NCBI GenBank assembly: GCA_963920635.1
Contig: OY987299.1
Span: 67,996,692-68,060,691, forward strand
Source: Pseudeuparius sepicola
Taxonomy: Eukaryota; Arthropoda; Insecta; Coleoptera; Anthribidae
Reading direction: 5' to 3'
Length of the DNA: 64,000 nucleotides
The notes beneath the pieces were generated by a model, which worked only from the letters and a program-made list of their open reading frames with translations, made no database searches and was not told where the DNA came from. The position numbers and the translations under genes are program-made. Positions 11,501-22,289 of the stretch are shown here, piece after piece (position 1 is the stretch's first letter; each line of letters starts with the position of its first letter).

Positions 11501-12000
11501 CAATATCATGTCTAGTTAGAAAAGTGCATACCTTTTTGCTGATAGTTGACATTACTATTTTGTTTTTTTGTGTAAATATATTATTAGGTATGTGTCGTCA
11601 GTGTTTCATTGTTTGCAGTATTTCAAAAAATGCTACGCAAGATATAATAATTTCTAAAACCATTTAGTATCGAAATAAATGTTCAGTGTTCAACATGGAA
11701 GTTTTGTTACTCTCATATAGTCATTATTTTAAAAATCAGCATCAAAATGTAATGCAAAACTTTATAACCACACCCACTGTGCTGAGATATTTTGAAAAAT
11801 AATAATAAAATAAGAGTTATGATATGGCCTGTACTTTACAAAAAGAAAAAAAGAAGTTTATTGTCAATTTTATAAAAAAGTTACTTAAATCTACCACACA
11901 GAAACAATTTTAAAAATCAAAAAATTACATACGTGGGCCACTTTTATAATTATGTATTGTAACGAAGTTACTAAGTTTCCAGGCCTTTATTTTTATTTTA
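8600..12000. other. AT-rich region without recognisable genes
   Basis: No frame here carries a domain I recognise. A 77-residue open frame at 10377-10610 (+) has no known motif. At 9645-9740 a splice-acceptor-like TTTGTTTCAG is followed by a short frame and an AATAAA, which could mark the end of some transcript but is weak. Sequence near 11090-11330 is rich in CTAGATAA/TCTAGTTA-like words without a clear period. Confidence 0.5.
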
Positions 12001-13140
12001 CACCGGTTTGATTCTTTCACCGCGCTATTTTTAGCGCCCGGCCGCCGTAGTTTTTATATCCATGCCGATAATTATTTTTTTTACTGTTGCCGCGGAGGGC
12101 CGCGTTCTTTATTCCAAGTCATTTGCAATTAATACAATTAATTCTGGGGTTGTTTCTAGCTAGTCAAAAATGTTTAGTCTATCCGAGAGGGGTAGGAACT
12201 CCGAATAAGGGTAGATCCGAAAGGGGTGTTTAAACTGGGGCTAGAATCGCCGTTCTTTTTGGGAAACCGGGTATTTAGGTTCATCCCTTAGCCGCTTTGC
12301 CTGGCCGTCAGCCGCCGCAGCGAGACCGACGTGGAGGGGATCGCTTGTTAGGTTCCAGGTTAGTAATTGCGCTCTACCAGGGGGAAAAGTGTGAACTTTG
12401 TCCCAACCTTCTGCCTACCGCGGCCCCTTTAGATATTCACACATTTATTAATAATTTAGTTCAGGTTAGACAACCGAGGAACGTGCTAGCAATTTCGCTC
12501 TTCGAATATTCTCTACCAGGGGGAAAAGTGTGAACTTTGTCCCAACCTACGGCCCACCGTGGCCCCTTTAGCTATCCGAACTTTGCTAGCCATCAAATCC
12601 GTTGCTTAACCGTAACCTAGAATCCGAACCGAATATTTTTAGCTTGCTTCCAGCTTTTCCGTTAACTGTTAGGGCATTTAAAGTACTGCAAGCAAGCCAC
12701 GCCTAGCACCCCTAAATTAATACTAAAGTCGCGTTGTTTCTCTTATTTGCAGAGTTCCCGTGGGCCCCCCGATCACGAATCGCCGGACTTATTCTGTGTT
12801 ATTTACTTAAGAGTTTATTACTTTGTTTATTCAATATACGATTTCTTGAAATATTGTTTAATTTTGCTCCTACCCCTCAAAGACACCACATTTGCACTCT
12901 GGAATTATTTTTCTCTGACGAAAGCTATCCTGGGTAAAAGCGGAGCATACCGCTCTAAAAAACTTGCGCCTGATCATTCCGTTCCGCCAGGGTTCTGGTT
13001 TTCCCTGTCTTAATAAAAGAGGCTATAATGAAGCCCCCCCGCATCTAGAAAGGGAAATCAGAACGGGAAATACATTAAACAGTATAAATTTCCGTTTTTC
13101 AATTCTTGAATATTCGAATATCAGACCGACTGCAAAGAAC
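11995..13140. repeat. GC-rich repeat block with a 139-bp-spaced direct repeat
   Basis: This block is clearly GC-richer than its flanks. A 66-bp unit starting CTCTACCAGGGGGAAAAGTG occurs at 12372-12437 and again at 12511-12576. A polyadenylation-like AATAAA lies near 13013. Such blocks are often solo LTRs, and TGTAACGAAG near 11958 could be a left edge, but no matching CA end or target duplication could be fixed. Open frames inside have no recognisable domain. The class remains open. Confidence 0.4.
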
Positions 13141-13144
13141 AAGT

Positions 13145-13650
13145 AATTTTGTAGTTGTAGTTGTTTTTATTAATCACATAACATACAGTGTATAGGTGAC
13201 AAGTCATACATATTATAAAAACATCATTAAAAAACACATCAAACGGTGTAAAATAAATTAAAACAAAGATCTAACCCCAAGCATTCCAGCCAACAAGGGT
13301 GGAAGGTTTCTTTCCGCAATAGTGATTTCAAAATAATTTTAATATTTCACAAATTTGAAAATTGGAAATGTCCAAACTCAAGTCTTACTCAGTAGATCCT
13401 CTCAAATATTCCTCCACTGTGTAGAATGCCTGTTGTGCCAGCCATTTTCTGGTCTCCCCCTTAAACTTTTTATACGAATTTAATGACTTTAGTGGATTGG
13501 GAAGAGCATTGTACAGGACAACGCAATTGAATAATGCCGATTTTCTGAACGTTGTAGTTCTGTGTCCGGGTATGCACAAATTATCCCGCCTTAGTTTATA
13601 CACATGGCAGGTGCTCATATCTTTGAATTAAAAGTAAAAAGTTTAAGTCC
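13145..13650 (-). pseudogene. 5'-truncated non-LTR retrotransposon, C-terminus and 3' UTR
   Basis: Minus-strand 13385-13618 encodes about 77 residues with CIPGHRTTTFRKSALF, YNALPNPLKSL and FKGETRKWL. This is the standard C-terminal ending of jockey/CR1-type RT proteins (R-T-x-F-x-x-S, then N-x-LP, then F-K-x-x-x-x-x-WL). The 3' UTR runs to about 13150 and ends with AATAAA followed by an ACAACT-type short repeat tail, so the 3' terminus is visible. Everything upstream is missing. Confidence 0.75.
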
Positions 13651-14059
13651 GAAGTAAAAAAGAACGCTATAGTATACAAATTAAGAATATCTTTATATAT
13701 TTCTTCAAAATCAGCTTCTTTTCACCTTAATACCTCTTGTCAAAATGCAAATCCAGTGCTGGCTAAAAATTTTTTATACCCCCCTTATTACTAAAGCTAT
13801 TTCTTTATTTAAAATCTAACACCACAATGTTAATCCTCATATACCGATGTCAAAGGCGCAAAGATTAGATAATAAATAAATTAGATGTTTTTCTCTATGC
13901 AATCTCAAAATGCTGAATTTTTATACAGATCAAGAGTACCATGGATTATTGAAAAAATTAAATAAAAATAAATAATAAATAATGCCAAAGTAATATATTT
14001 TTTAGAAAGTATCAATATCCACAAAATTTTAAACTAGGTATTTAATATACAGGGTGAGT

Positions 14060-14230
14060 CTTTGAATCGTACAAAAATTTCAACCAGGGTAAAGTTGAAC
14101 TCAATAATATATAACCAAAATGGCTCGTTTGCATGCCAGAAGCTTGCACAAATACCATCGATTGTTGTGTGCTCTCTTAATACTTAAATTTTTATTTTAT
14201 TTATATCTGTCATGCATACCATTTGTCGTG
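14060..14230. repeat. Fragment related to foldback family A, with an ACAGGGTG end
   Basis: The start, TACAGGGTGAGTC near 14050, matches the terminal motif of several foldbacks in this window. The stretch with GTTGTGTGCTCTCTTAATAC and CTGTCATGCATACC matches, reverse-complemented, the right arm of the repeat at 211-1015 (about 770-830). Only one arm is present. Confidence 0.45.
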
Positions 14231-14738
14231 TTGGGGGATGCATAACCTTGGCAAGTAAGACAACCAATGAAAAACAGATATAATTTATTATAAAAAAATG
14301 TTAAAAATAAAAATAATAAAAGATTTATAAAAATTAAAGAAATACTTACAAATACATTGTGGACTTTAAGCTTTGACTTGGGCCCTCTTTACACTTGATG
14401 TGGGGAACAACCCCTGCATGGTGCTTCCCACCAGGCAGGTCACCTTTCCCCGAACACCACTAGCACCCAAGTGTTAGACCATGACGCTCAGCTATTTAGT
14501 TTTAGTTTTACAGCCCGGACTGATCAGCCTCAATTCGTAATGTCTAGATCTTATAATGAAAAAAACATAACTAAATTTATAGATCATTTAGCATCCATTG
14601 ATTGGTCTGAAATTTTTAATTCTGATACAGTTGACAGTAAGATGGATATTTTCCTTAGTATTCTAAACACTTCCTTCTTGAATTGTTTTCCACTGGTGAA
14701 GTGCAAAGTCAGGAAAAGTAACAAGTCCGGCTGGAGTC

Positions 14739-15839
14739 ATGCTCGATTTGTCCAGGGCTTTCGACACCCTTAACCACTCGTGTCTATTAGGTAGACTGAG
14801 TGACATTGGATTTAGGGGGGTTAGTCAGGATTGGTTTTCGTCCTACTTGCGGAACAGGTCTCAACAGGTACGTTTATTGGCAAATAACCAGTATTTTGAA
14901 TCTGATATCTTGAGACTAGAACATGGAGTCCCTCAGGGAAGTGTTCTAGGACCACTCCTCTTTATAATCTACCTGAATGAACTTGCCTCTGTGATTAGAG
15001 ATCAAAACACTCAAATTATAAATTATGCCGATGATACGACTATCATCTTTACAGGGCAAAAAATACAAGATGTGAATTCACTTGTTAATAACAAACTGGA
15101 GACAGCAAAGGTTTGGTTTTCCAATAATCAACTTGTACTTAATGAGTCCAAATCCAGCTGTATTGTATTTAGGACTCACAACTCTTCAGTGCAGGTGCCT
15201 ATATCAGATGGATGGAGCATCGCTGCAGTATCTCATGCAAAGCTGCTTGGTGTTATAATTGAGGCAAATTGCAAATGGTCTCTTCATGTGGCGGAGGTGG
15301 AGAAGAGGTTGAGTCGTGTTTGTTATGCGTTAAGAATCCTGTCAAAGACCTTTGATTCGTTAACATTGCGGACAGTTTATTTCGCCAATTTTTATAGTGT
15401 TCTGAAATATGGCATTGAGTTCTGGGGCGGATCACCAGATATCAGAAAGGTCTTTGTCTGTCAAAAGAGAGCTCTGAGGATTGTTTTTGACAGAGGAGTA
15501 CATGATTCATGCAGAGGTCTTTTTCGAGATAATGGCATTCTCACTGCTCCAGGCATTTGCACTTTCGCTTGCCTGATGCTGCTTCATTCAAACAGGTCTC
15601 AGTTTCGGTCCTCCCTCTTTACGCATGCGTATGCTACTAGGCATAAAACAAATTTTGTTGTGCCTCAGCACCACCTTAGTCTCACAGAGCGTGGTCCATA
15701 TTATGCTGTGGTGAGGTTTTTTAACAGTCTGCCTGCAAATATCAAACATAACACCAGTGCTTCGCAGTTCAGGAGGGAGGTGATCAAGCACTTGTGTAGA
15801 GTAGAACCATATTCCGTGGATGAGGATTTAAATTTTTGA
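14739..15839 (+). CDS. Reverse transcriptase, partial, intact frame (366 aa)
   Basis: Residues 1-15 carry MLDLSRAFDTLNHSCL with the first catalytic Asp. [15 protein letters not shown] lies near residue 65 and INYADDTTI near 97, giving the YADD catalytic pair. LLGVIIEANCKWSLHV (about 160), FYSVLKYGIEFWG (about 210) and the C-terminal SLTERGPYYAVVRFFNSLPA with a final LCRVEPYSVDEDL complete a jockey/CR1-type RT from palm to C-terminus. There are no stops. The start shown is internal: the true protein began upstream with an endonuclease, and the remaining upstream piece is in another frame. Without the endonuclease it cannot retrotranspose alone. Confidence 0.85.
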   Translation: MLDLSRAFDTLNHSCLLGRLSDIGFRGVSQDWFSSYLRNRSQQVRLLANNQYFESDILRLEHGVPQGSVLGPLLFIIYLNELASVIRDQNTQIINYADDTTIIFTGQKIQDVNSLVNNKLETAKVWFSNNQLVLNESKSSCIVFRTHNSSVQVPISDGWSIAAVSHAKLLGVIIEANCKWSLHVAEVEKRLSRVCYALRILSKTFDSLTLRTVYFANFYSVLKYGIEFWGGSPDIRKVFVCQKRALRIVFDRGVHDSCRGLFRDNGILTAPGICTFACLMLLHSNRSQFRSSLFTHAYATRHKTNFVVPQHHLSLTERGPYYAVVRFFNSLPANIKHNTSASQFRREVIKHLCRVEPYSVDEDLNF

Positions 15840-16006
15840 ATTTTTATATTTTGAATTTTTAATTCTTTAATATGTAAATGTGTTCGTATTATAATGGGAT
15901 GTCTATGGCATCTTTATTTTTGTACTGTCTTTCTTATAAAGTGTGACCCGTTTCATACATTGCATTGTAATTTCTTTATGTTGTAATGTCTTCTGAAACT
16001 AAATAA

Positions 16007-16007
<1 letters not shown>

Positions 16008-16038
<31 letters not shown>

Positions 16039-16043
16039 TTAAA
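16008..16043 (+). repeat. (ACTT)n simple-sequence tail of the non-LTR element
   Basis: A run of tandem ACTT units directly follows AAATAAA at the 3' end of the RT element. Non-LTR elements of several clades end in short tandem repeats instead of poly(A). The adjoining foldback copy starts immediately after it. Confidence 0.8.
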
Positions 16044-16545
16044 AATGTGAAAAATATGCAAGATACCGATACCTCGCAAGAAATTTCCAAAATTTCCAAT
16101 GTAGTATGTTGGGAAAAAATACCTAAAACATGAAGGCCAGGGCTCGCTACAATAAAATGGGCACATTTTTCGGTGGGTACTAAGAGAGCAGGCAATAAAC
16201 GGTGGCATGGTTTTAAATTTTGATAAAGTATACTTAAAGCAATTAGTTTTGCCCACAAATGTCATTGAGGAAAATTTTTCAGTAACTCTTAAATGTCTCT
16301 GAAAGTAGGCCATGGATCTCAAATGCTACACAAAGCTACCCTATCAAAAAAGCAATCATTTATTTCAAATTAAGTACTAAGAAAACTAAATTGTAAAATT
16401 TATTGGGGGATTTGTTGGGCGAAAATTGTTATTTGTAAAACAGGCTTCAATAAATTATTGAGTATTGGGTGTAGGCGCTTGTAAGCCTGCTGTGGTTTGA
16501 GCACAGCCACAACTGGACACCCTCAAGTTGGTGGCGCTCCGAGGT
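16029..16545 (-). repeat. Foldback family A, inverted single-arm copy
   Basis: From 16045 to 16545 the sequence matches the reverse complement of about 221-780, including GGGCAAAACTAATTGC and GCGCCACCAACTTGAGG. The second arm seen at 800-1012 is not present. The copy begins where the (ACTT)n tail ends and finishes at GGTGGCGCTCCGAGGTC. Confidence 0.65.
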
Positions 16546-16983
16546 CGGTACTTGTTTCATTCTTGCCACATTTATTAGATACATGAACAAGACACAGACG
16601 TAAAAGCAGTGTGTACTGCGTTCAGAAGTGCAGTCCAGTGGAATTTAGTACTTACTGGAAGTGTATTGAAATATCGAATAAATCGGAAAAGTAAAAATTA
16701 GGTAGGTAGGTACTAGCTAACTAGGTACATAGTTACATACATACAGGTAACTTGTTTGAACTTCGAAAGATAGGTTCTAAACGTTACTTCAGGAAGATTT
16801 TATTATGACGGTCAGTTTTAAAGTGGCATGTAAGTATAAAATAATGAATCAACTACGATAAAATTTTCACGAGATTTTTGTCTAGTGACCTCAAAATCTC
16901 ATTGTAAATCTCGTGGAGTTACAACTCTCGTTAAGTAATATATTATTTCTTTTTCAATATAAATACCAAACATTAGCATAGTG

Positions 16984-17119
16984 TCGTTGTCATTTTAATA
17001 TCTCCTATGTGACAATATTTCTAAAAATAAGGATTATTAGCGTGTTATATTGATCTATTTCAATTCTATCTATTACCTTATATTTGGAAATATTGTCACA
17101 TAAGAGATGACAATGACGA
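16984..17119. repeat. Small hairpin MITE
   Basis: Arms of about 45 bp (16984-17030 and 17076-17119) are reverse complements with few mismatches, both carrying TGTGACAATATTTC or its complement. They are separated by about 45 bp. No coding potential. The target duplication is unclear, although TAGG/TAGGTAGG follows on the right. Confidence 0.6.
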
Positions 17120-17915
17120 TAGGTAGGTAAAGCTAGGGTTTTCTAGGGTGACAGTGCCGTAATATAATGGCCGTAACATAAGTCTAGCGCCTAGTCTCCA
17201 GGTCAGGACAGATCGGTCCAAATATTCTTTGAGATTATTTTTATTTATTTATTTATTATTTTTACTTTTATAATGACCCATCTCGAGTGGATGCTAGGCT
17301 TTACATAGCTGTGCTGCTTCCTATGTTCTAAAATACCGCATTCTTTTAAAATGCAGTGCAACGTTTGGTTACGATCGTTATATAACAGCACTGTTATCTT
17401 AGGAAACCGAAGCTTAATCCAAACAGGAATTATGGTAAGTAGGTAACTCACAAAATAAGTAAAAACATGTTTAGGATTCAGTGACTATGGCTGCATAGGT
17501 GCCACAAACAGTAAATATGGTGAATTTTTTATTGTCAACAAAACAGGTAAAACTATTTTTTTACAATTCAATGGTTATGGGGAGAGGCACCTACAAATGA
17601 CATCTACTTGATTAGTAGGCCATCTACTTGATTATTGGGCCAGTCAAATTATATCCAAAAAAGCGTTTCAAGGGATCAACTTCCAGTGAGCTGCTAGAAA
17701 TCGTTTTAATACCTTCATTTGGTCCTAATTGCGTGTCATCTACAACCATTGTTACATTAATCGTTGCCATGTAGTTAAGGCTATCTTAAAATTTAAGATA
17801 CGATGATGCAACTGGCCATTAAACAGTTTTGAAATAAAATATGCCACATAAAATTTAAACTCTTTTATTTGTATTATTTTTTATTTTTTACATAAATATA
17901 TGTTTTGAAAATTCC

Positions 17916-18204
17916 GACGTGTAATAAATATACAGGACCGCGTATATAAACGGTGGCTTCAGCAGCGCCGTCGTGGCGGATTCCACGAACTAAAATATAC
18001 ACGTCGACAATTCGACCCGGGAGGCGAATAGGTCACAATAATAAAACTATACGTGAAAAAACCATACGCGATGTTGCCAACTTTCTTGGATGCAGAAAAC
18101 ACGAAGACGTGTAATAAATATAGGGGACCGCGTATATAACCGGTGGCTTCAGCAGTGCCGTCGTGGCGGATTCCACGAACTAAAATATACACGTCGACAA
18201 TTCG
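17916..18204. repeat. Two 99-bp direct repeats separated by 91 bp
   Basis: 17916-18014 and 18106-18204 are near identical, starting GACGTGTAATAAATATA and ending ACGTCGACAATTCGAC. Each holds a TATA-box-like CGCGTATATAA followed about a dozen bases later by CTTCAGCAG, which could be a core promoter, though this is unproven. The spacer has no counterpart. The repeat could be a tandemly duplicated element end. No protein is evident. Confidence 0.55.
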
Positions 18205-18239
18205 ACGTCCACCTGAAAATTCATATATAGACACTTCCG

Positions 18240-19400
18240 AATGGGAAGTCTTTCTTCTCGTTATTTACATTTCAGCAATGACCAACATGAACGGGCATCC
18301 TCGGCATTGACTGAGCATTGTCGACAATAACCAATTTGCGACAATGTCCGCAACAAATCTATTAAAAATAACTTTTCCTAATTTTGCTATTTAAAGTGAC
18401 ACATTTCAAAACCGGAGCAAGTGTTGATATACTTCCAAATTTTACGTAAAGTGCCATATCAATATTACCTGTATCGTATCTATATAACTTCCATTAAATA
18501 TTGGAGATTGTAATAATAATTTTTAACAAGTACACTTTTTTTTTAAGTGGAATAGGTACCTACTTTAAATTTTATATTTTCATATCAGTTGAATACTGTG
18601 ATGCCTCCATGAATACGCTACTGCTCACAACAACAAAAAATCCTCCTGACTATCAAAGTAACCCTATTAAATAGGGCTTTTTATTACTTTATTTCATTTA
18701 ATATTTGAATAAATATAGTTATGCGTTATGTTTATGTAGCCTTTTTTCTCAAGTTATTGGATACTTCGCAAAACTCACTGTATAAAAAGGTGCCTCTGTT
18801 TTGTTGCTAGGTATTTGAATAGAAAATCTGCGGTAAAATATATCAAATATTATATATTTGCTCACCGCGCTGGTGAAGAAACCTTATAAGTATTATTTAA
18901 TAAAAGATTAATTAATATTTGGGTGTTGTAATTACGTCATAAATAATTCTTATTAGATTTTCTCGTTCAGTGATTATTTTCGTAAATACAAAACAATAAA
19001 ATTTAAAAAATTGTGATTTTTAGGTCATTACACACAGCTGGAACTTTTTACTTACCAAAATAACATTAGCAATTAACATTTTTTATAACTCTATAAAAAT
19101 ATGACGAAAAATAGGAACCAGCTGTCATTGAAGGTAAGCATTAATATTATGCTTGACTAAAATATTTTGAATAAATGGTTTTACTAAAATATGTGTTATT
19201 AAACTGAATTTGGATTTATTTTGTGTTTTTAGTTTTTTATTAAACGAATTAGGTTTTAGTTTATATTTTTCAAGCCATTGATATTCTGTTAATAATAAAA
19301 TTATTGTTTTGCATTTCCATGTTTTAGTGCCTAAGTAAATTAACTGTTTTTTAAGGATTATTTCTTAAGGAAAATAACAATATTATCAAACTTGACGTTA
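18240..19400. other. AT-rich spacer, nothing recognised
   Basis: I see no coding frame, hairpin or tandem repeat that stands out here, only AT-rich sequence with short homopolymer runs. Confidence 0.5.
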
Positions 19401-19410
19401 TAGATTGTAC

Positions 19411-19575
19411 AAGGTGATTCAGTTTTATTCTAGGACACTTCAACAGGTGATAGAAAACCATAAAATATTGCTATATTCAAACGAAATTTTGTATGTAGCA
19501 TGTATTGATCAAAAGGGTCACAAAATGTGATAATACCAAGTTCCCAACATAGCCAGTGGACGAGGAGATACGGGT
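19411..19575 (-). repeat. Dispersed repeat, inverted relative to about 22290-22470
   Basis: The stretch with CACAAAATGTGATAAT, then CAAGTT-CCCAA-ATAGCCAGTGG, is found reverse-complemented at about 22300-22440. There it lies next to a CACCCTGTT end. The pair brackets the long palindrome at 20281-22112. A 96-residue open frame on the minus strand has no recognisable domain and follows the repeat. Confidence 0.5.
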
Positions 19576-19800
19576 AGCCACGATCCACGGCTTTATTTGT
19601 TTTATTAAGAAGTGTAATAATAGGGTCCTCAACGGAATTTTCTTTCATGCACTTGGATAAATTTTCCCATTCTGTGTAAAAACTGTCTCGTGACATTTTT
19701 TGTATCTGCAACAGTTTCACGGCAAATTTGATTTTGATTTAATTTGAAAAAAAAAAAAACGACCCCTTCTGCTTTCTATTCGGCTAAAGGATATTAAACA

Positions 19801-20054
19801 AAGTAATATTAAAGTTTACAGAATAAAATAGAAGTTGAGTCACGCGAGCCGGCGGCCGACATCAAAGGCAGTGTCGCACACGTGTTTCGCAGTGGGTTAC
19901 TGGAGGGTTACTGCATGGAGATGGCCCCGGTATATGCCGGGTATATACGAAGCGAAACATCGACGTCGGTGACTTTTTGATGTTCGATTTATAAAGGTGC
20001 CGGGCCGAGTGCGGCAGCTTATATTTTTATTCTGTAAACTTTGGTAATATAGTT
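19801..20054. repeat. MITE-like element with about 40-bp inverted ends
   Basis: The left end (19801-19840) contains AAAGTTTACAGAATAAAA and the right end (about 20015-20054) its reverse complement. The AGTAATATT/AATATAGT edges also match. The interior is GC-rich and non-coding. A typical target duplication could not be read. Confidence 0.5.
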
Positions 20055-20848
20055 GAAAAATACTTGCTTGGTAAAAATTCTTTTGTGCGAGCAAGCTTAA
20101 ATACCTATTTAATTTTATCGATGGTTTAACCTTCGGTTTTAAGAGAAAAAATTTAGCAAAATAATAGTTCGCGAGGCCAGGAATGTCATCATTGTCTTGT
20201 TGAATTCATATGACATATTAGTCGGTACTGGCCAAGTAGAAATCTAAAATTTCTTTTTTTCCACATTAAATAATTTTATAGCCCAGTCAAATAATGCAAA
20301 ATTAGGGCGTCGGTGGAAAAAATTCCTAGAGAGTTGAATTTTTTTGAATGCTTTCTTTTCACTTGGGTAGACATATATCAAAAGTCTCCGAGGGTGGGGG
20401 GTGAGCTCGAGGAGGGGGTGGGGGTTAAAGGTACCATTTTTCAGTTTTTCGCTTAAATCTCGAAAACAATCACTCCTATCAATTTTAATAATTTATAACA
20501 ATTAAAGCTAACCACATTTTCTACAAAAATGGTCCTATGCACTTTTGTCATAGAACTAACCGTAAGCAAGCTACGAGCTTTTGAAGTTTGGATTTAAAAA
20601 ATCCCCATTTTTCCCCCACGGATACAGGAATATGCGACAATTTGGCAACGCAGCACTCCTTGCACAACAATTTTATCCGCGCTGTCGCTAAGCTCTTTAT
20701 GTTTTCGGTTCGGACAGTATCTCGAAGAACATCGTAGCGTTCACGTGTGGCCGTTTTGTTGTTTTTTTGTTTAGTTTCGTATTTAGTTGCCAATCGCGTC
20801 GTGCTGTGTGTGCCGAGATCGTGACTTTAGTTCCATCCCCGCTACATA

Positions 20849-21208
20849 ATGGCTGAAAGGTGCTTGGTATGTGATGTACCTGTTGAGAGTGATAGGAGTG
20901 TTGTGCGTGAGAAAGATATGGAAGGACTGTTTAAAGCCAGCATTGCAAGAAATTATGGCAAGAGCTCGGTTTTTGAGAACAAAACATGTGGAATTGTTCA
21001 CAACTCCTGTCGAAAGCGTTACACCAGGCCACAATCTGTTGCTTCCGATTTAAAAAACGCAAAAGTCGAGTTCCACAGCTCAGCAGGGAGCTGTCGACGA
21101 TCCAAGGTTCCTACATTTGACTTCAAGACTAAGTGTTTGTTTTGCCGTGGTGCAATTAATGATGAGTTTTATCGAAAACAGAAATACTGCCTCCCGCTTT
21201 TCCAATGA
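20849..21208 (+). pseudogene. Zinc-binding-domain protein 5' fragment, left arm
   Basis: Starts MAERCLVCDVPVESDRSVVR and continues with a Gly-Leu-Phe-rich segment, GIVHNSCRKRYTRP, and a final CLFCRGAI. The spacing C-x-x-C ... H-x-x-x-C ... C-x-x-C suggests a small zinc-binding module. Similar N-termini with VH-x-x-C-R-x-x-YT occur, as I recall, in TE-borne proteins of insects and other invertebrates, but I cannot name the family. The frame is open to the palindrome centre, where the last ten or so residues come from loop sequence, so the protein is cut off. The ATG is well supported because it is conserved in both arms. Confidence 0.6.
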
Positions 21209-21209
21209 T

Positions 21210-21548
21210 TTTTTTTCTGTTTTCGATAAACTCTGCATTAATTGCACCACAGCAAAACAAACACTTAGCCTTGAAGTCAAATGTAGGAACCTTGGATCGT
21301 CGACAGCTCCCTGCTGAGCTGTGAGACTCGACTTCTGCGTTTTTTAAATCAGAAGCAACAGATTGTGGCCTGGTGTAACGCTTTCGACAGGAGTTGTGAA
21401 CAATTCCACATGTTTTGTTCTCAAAAACCGAGCTCTTCCCATCCTTTCTTGCAATGCTGGCTTTAAACAGTCCTTCCATACCTTTCTCGCGCACAACACT
21501 CCTATCACTCTCAACAGGTACATAACATACCAAGCACCTCTCGGCCAT
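21210..21548 (-). pseudogene. Zinc-binding-domain protein 5' fragment, right arm
   Basis: This is the mirror copy of 20849-21208, starting MAERCLVCYVPVESDRSVVR. Differences are few (for example D to Y after CLVC, and NYGK to KDGK), so the arms have begun to diverge without losing the frame. The retained frame in both arms over about 110 codons suggests that the palindrome is young or kept alike by gene conversion. Downstream of GAINAEF the frame runs through the loop into the other arm. Confidence 0.6.
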
Positions 21549-22289
21549 TATGTAGCGGGGGTGGAACTAAAGTCACGATCTCGGCACACACAGCACGACG
21601 CGATTGGCAACTAAATACGAAACTAAACAAAAAAGTAACAAAACGGCCACACGTGAACGCTACGATGCTCTTCGAGATACTGTCCGAACCGAAAAAATAA
21701 AGAGCTTAGGGACAGCGTGGATAAAATTGTTGTGCAAATAGTGCTGCGTTGCCAAATTGTCGCATATTCCTGTATCCGTGGGGGAAAAAAATGGGGATTT
21801 TTTTTAAATCCAAACTTCAAAAGCCCGTAGCTTGCTTACGGTTAGTCCTACGACAAAAGTGCATAGGACCATTTTTGTAGAAAATGTTGTTAGCTTTAAT
21901 TGTTATAAATTATTAAAATCGATAGGAGTGGTCATTTTCGAGATTTAAGCGAAAAACTGAAAAATGGTACCTTTAACCCCCTACCCCCTCCTCGAGCTCA
22001 CCCCCCACCCTAGGGGACTTTTGATATATGTCTACCCAAGTGAAAAGAAAGCGTTTTTTGAAAAAATCAACTCTAGGAATTTTTTCCACCGATTTGCTTA
22101 ATTTGACTGAGCTATTATTTTTTGCATTCCAAAGAAGCAATCAATGATAAATTAATTTTCCAGTAAAACTGTTGTAGATAGTTACAAAAAAAAGTCTAGA
22201 GACAGTGTTTGTTTAGAATAAAAAAAAGTTGTCCAAGTGTTGAAAATTCTCCACAGAGCCGTATTAGTATTTTTCTTGATAAACCAAAT

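Larger units (their letters stand above)
14471..16043 (+). mobile_element. Internally deleted non-LTR retrotransposon with ACTT tail
   Basis: The element comprises a short pre-RT segment, the RT from its first catalytic motif to the C-terminus, a 3' UTR with AATAAA and an (ACTT)n tail at about 16008-16043. About 100 residues of linker sequence (14471-14735) are joined directly to the first RT motif block, so the RT fingers region has been lost by deletion. There is no 5' end. The RT portion is the longest undamaged retroelement frame in the window, suggesting a fairly young copy. Confidence 0.8.
20281..22112. mobile_element. 1.83-kb near-perfect palindrome (foldback element) with gene-derived arms
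   Basis: 20281-21184 and 21214-22112 are reverse complements over about 900 bp with only scattered differences, leaving a loop of about 29 bases. The ends are GCCCAGTCAAAT on the left and the reverse complement of GCTCAGTCAAAT on the right, flanked by TA on both sides (20279-20280 and 22113-22114), which suggests a TA target duplication. Each arm contains about 570 bp of upstream sequence plus the first 110 or so codons of the same gene, so the two gene starts face each other and converge on the centre. The interior of the parent element is missing. Transcription through it would give a very long hairpin RNA. Confidence 0.85.
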
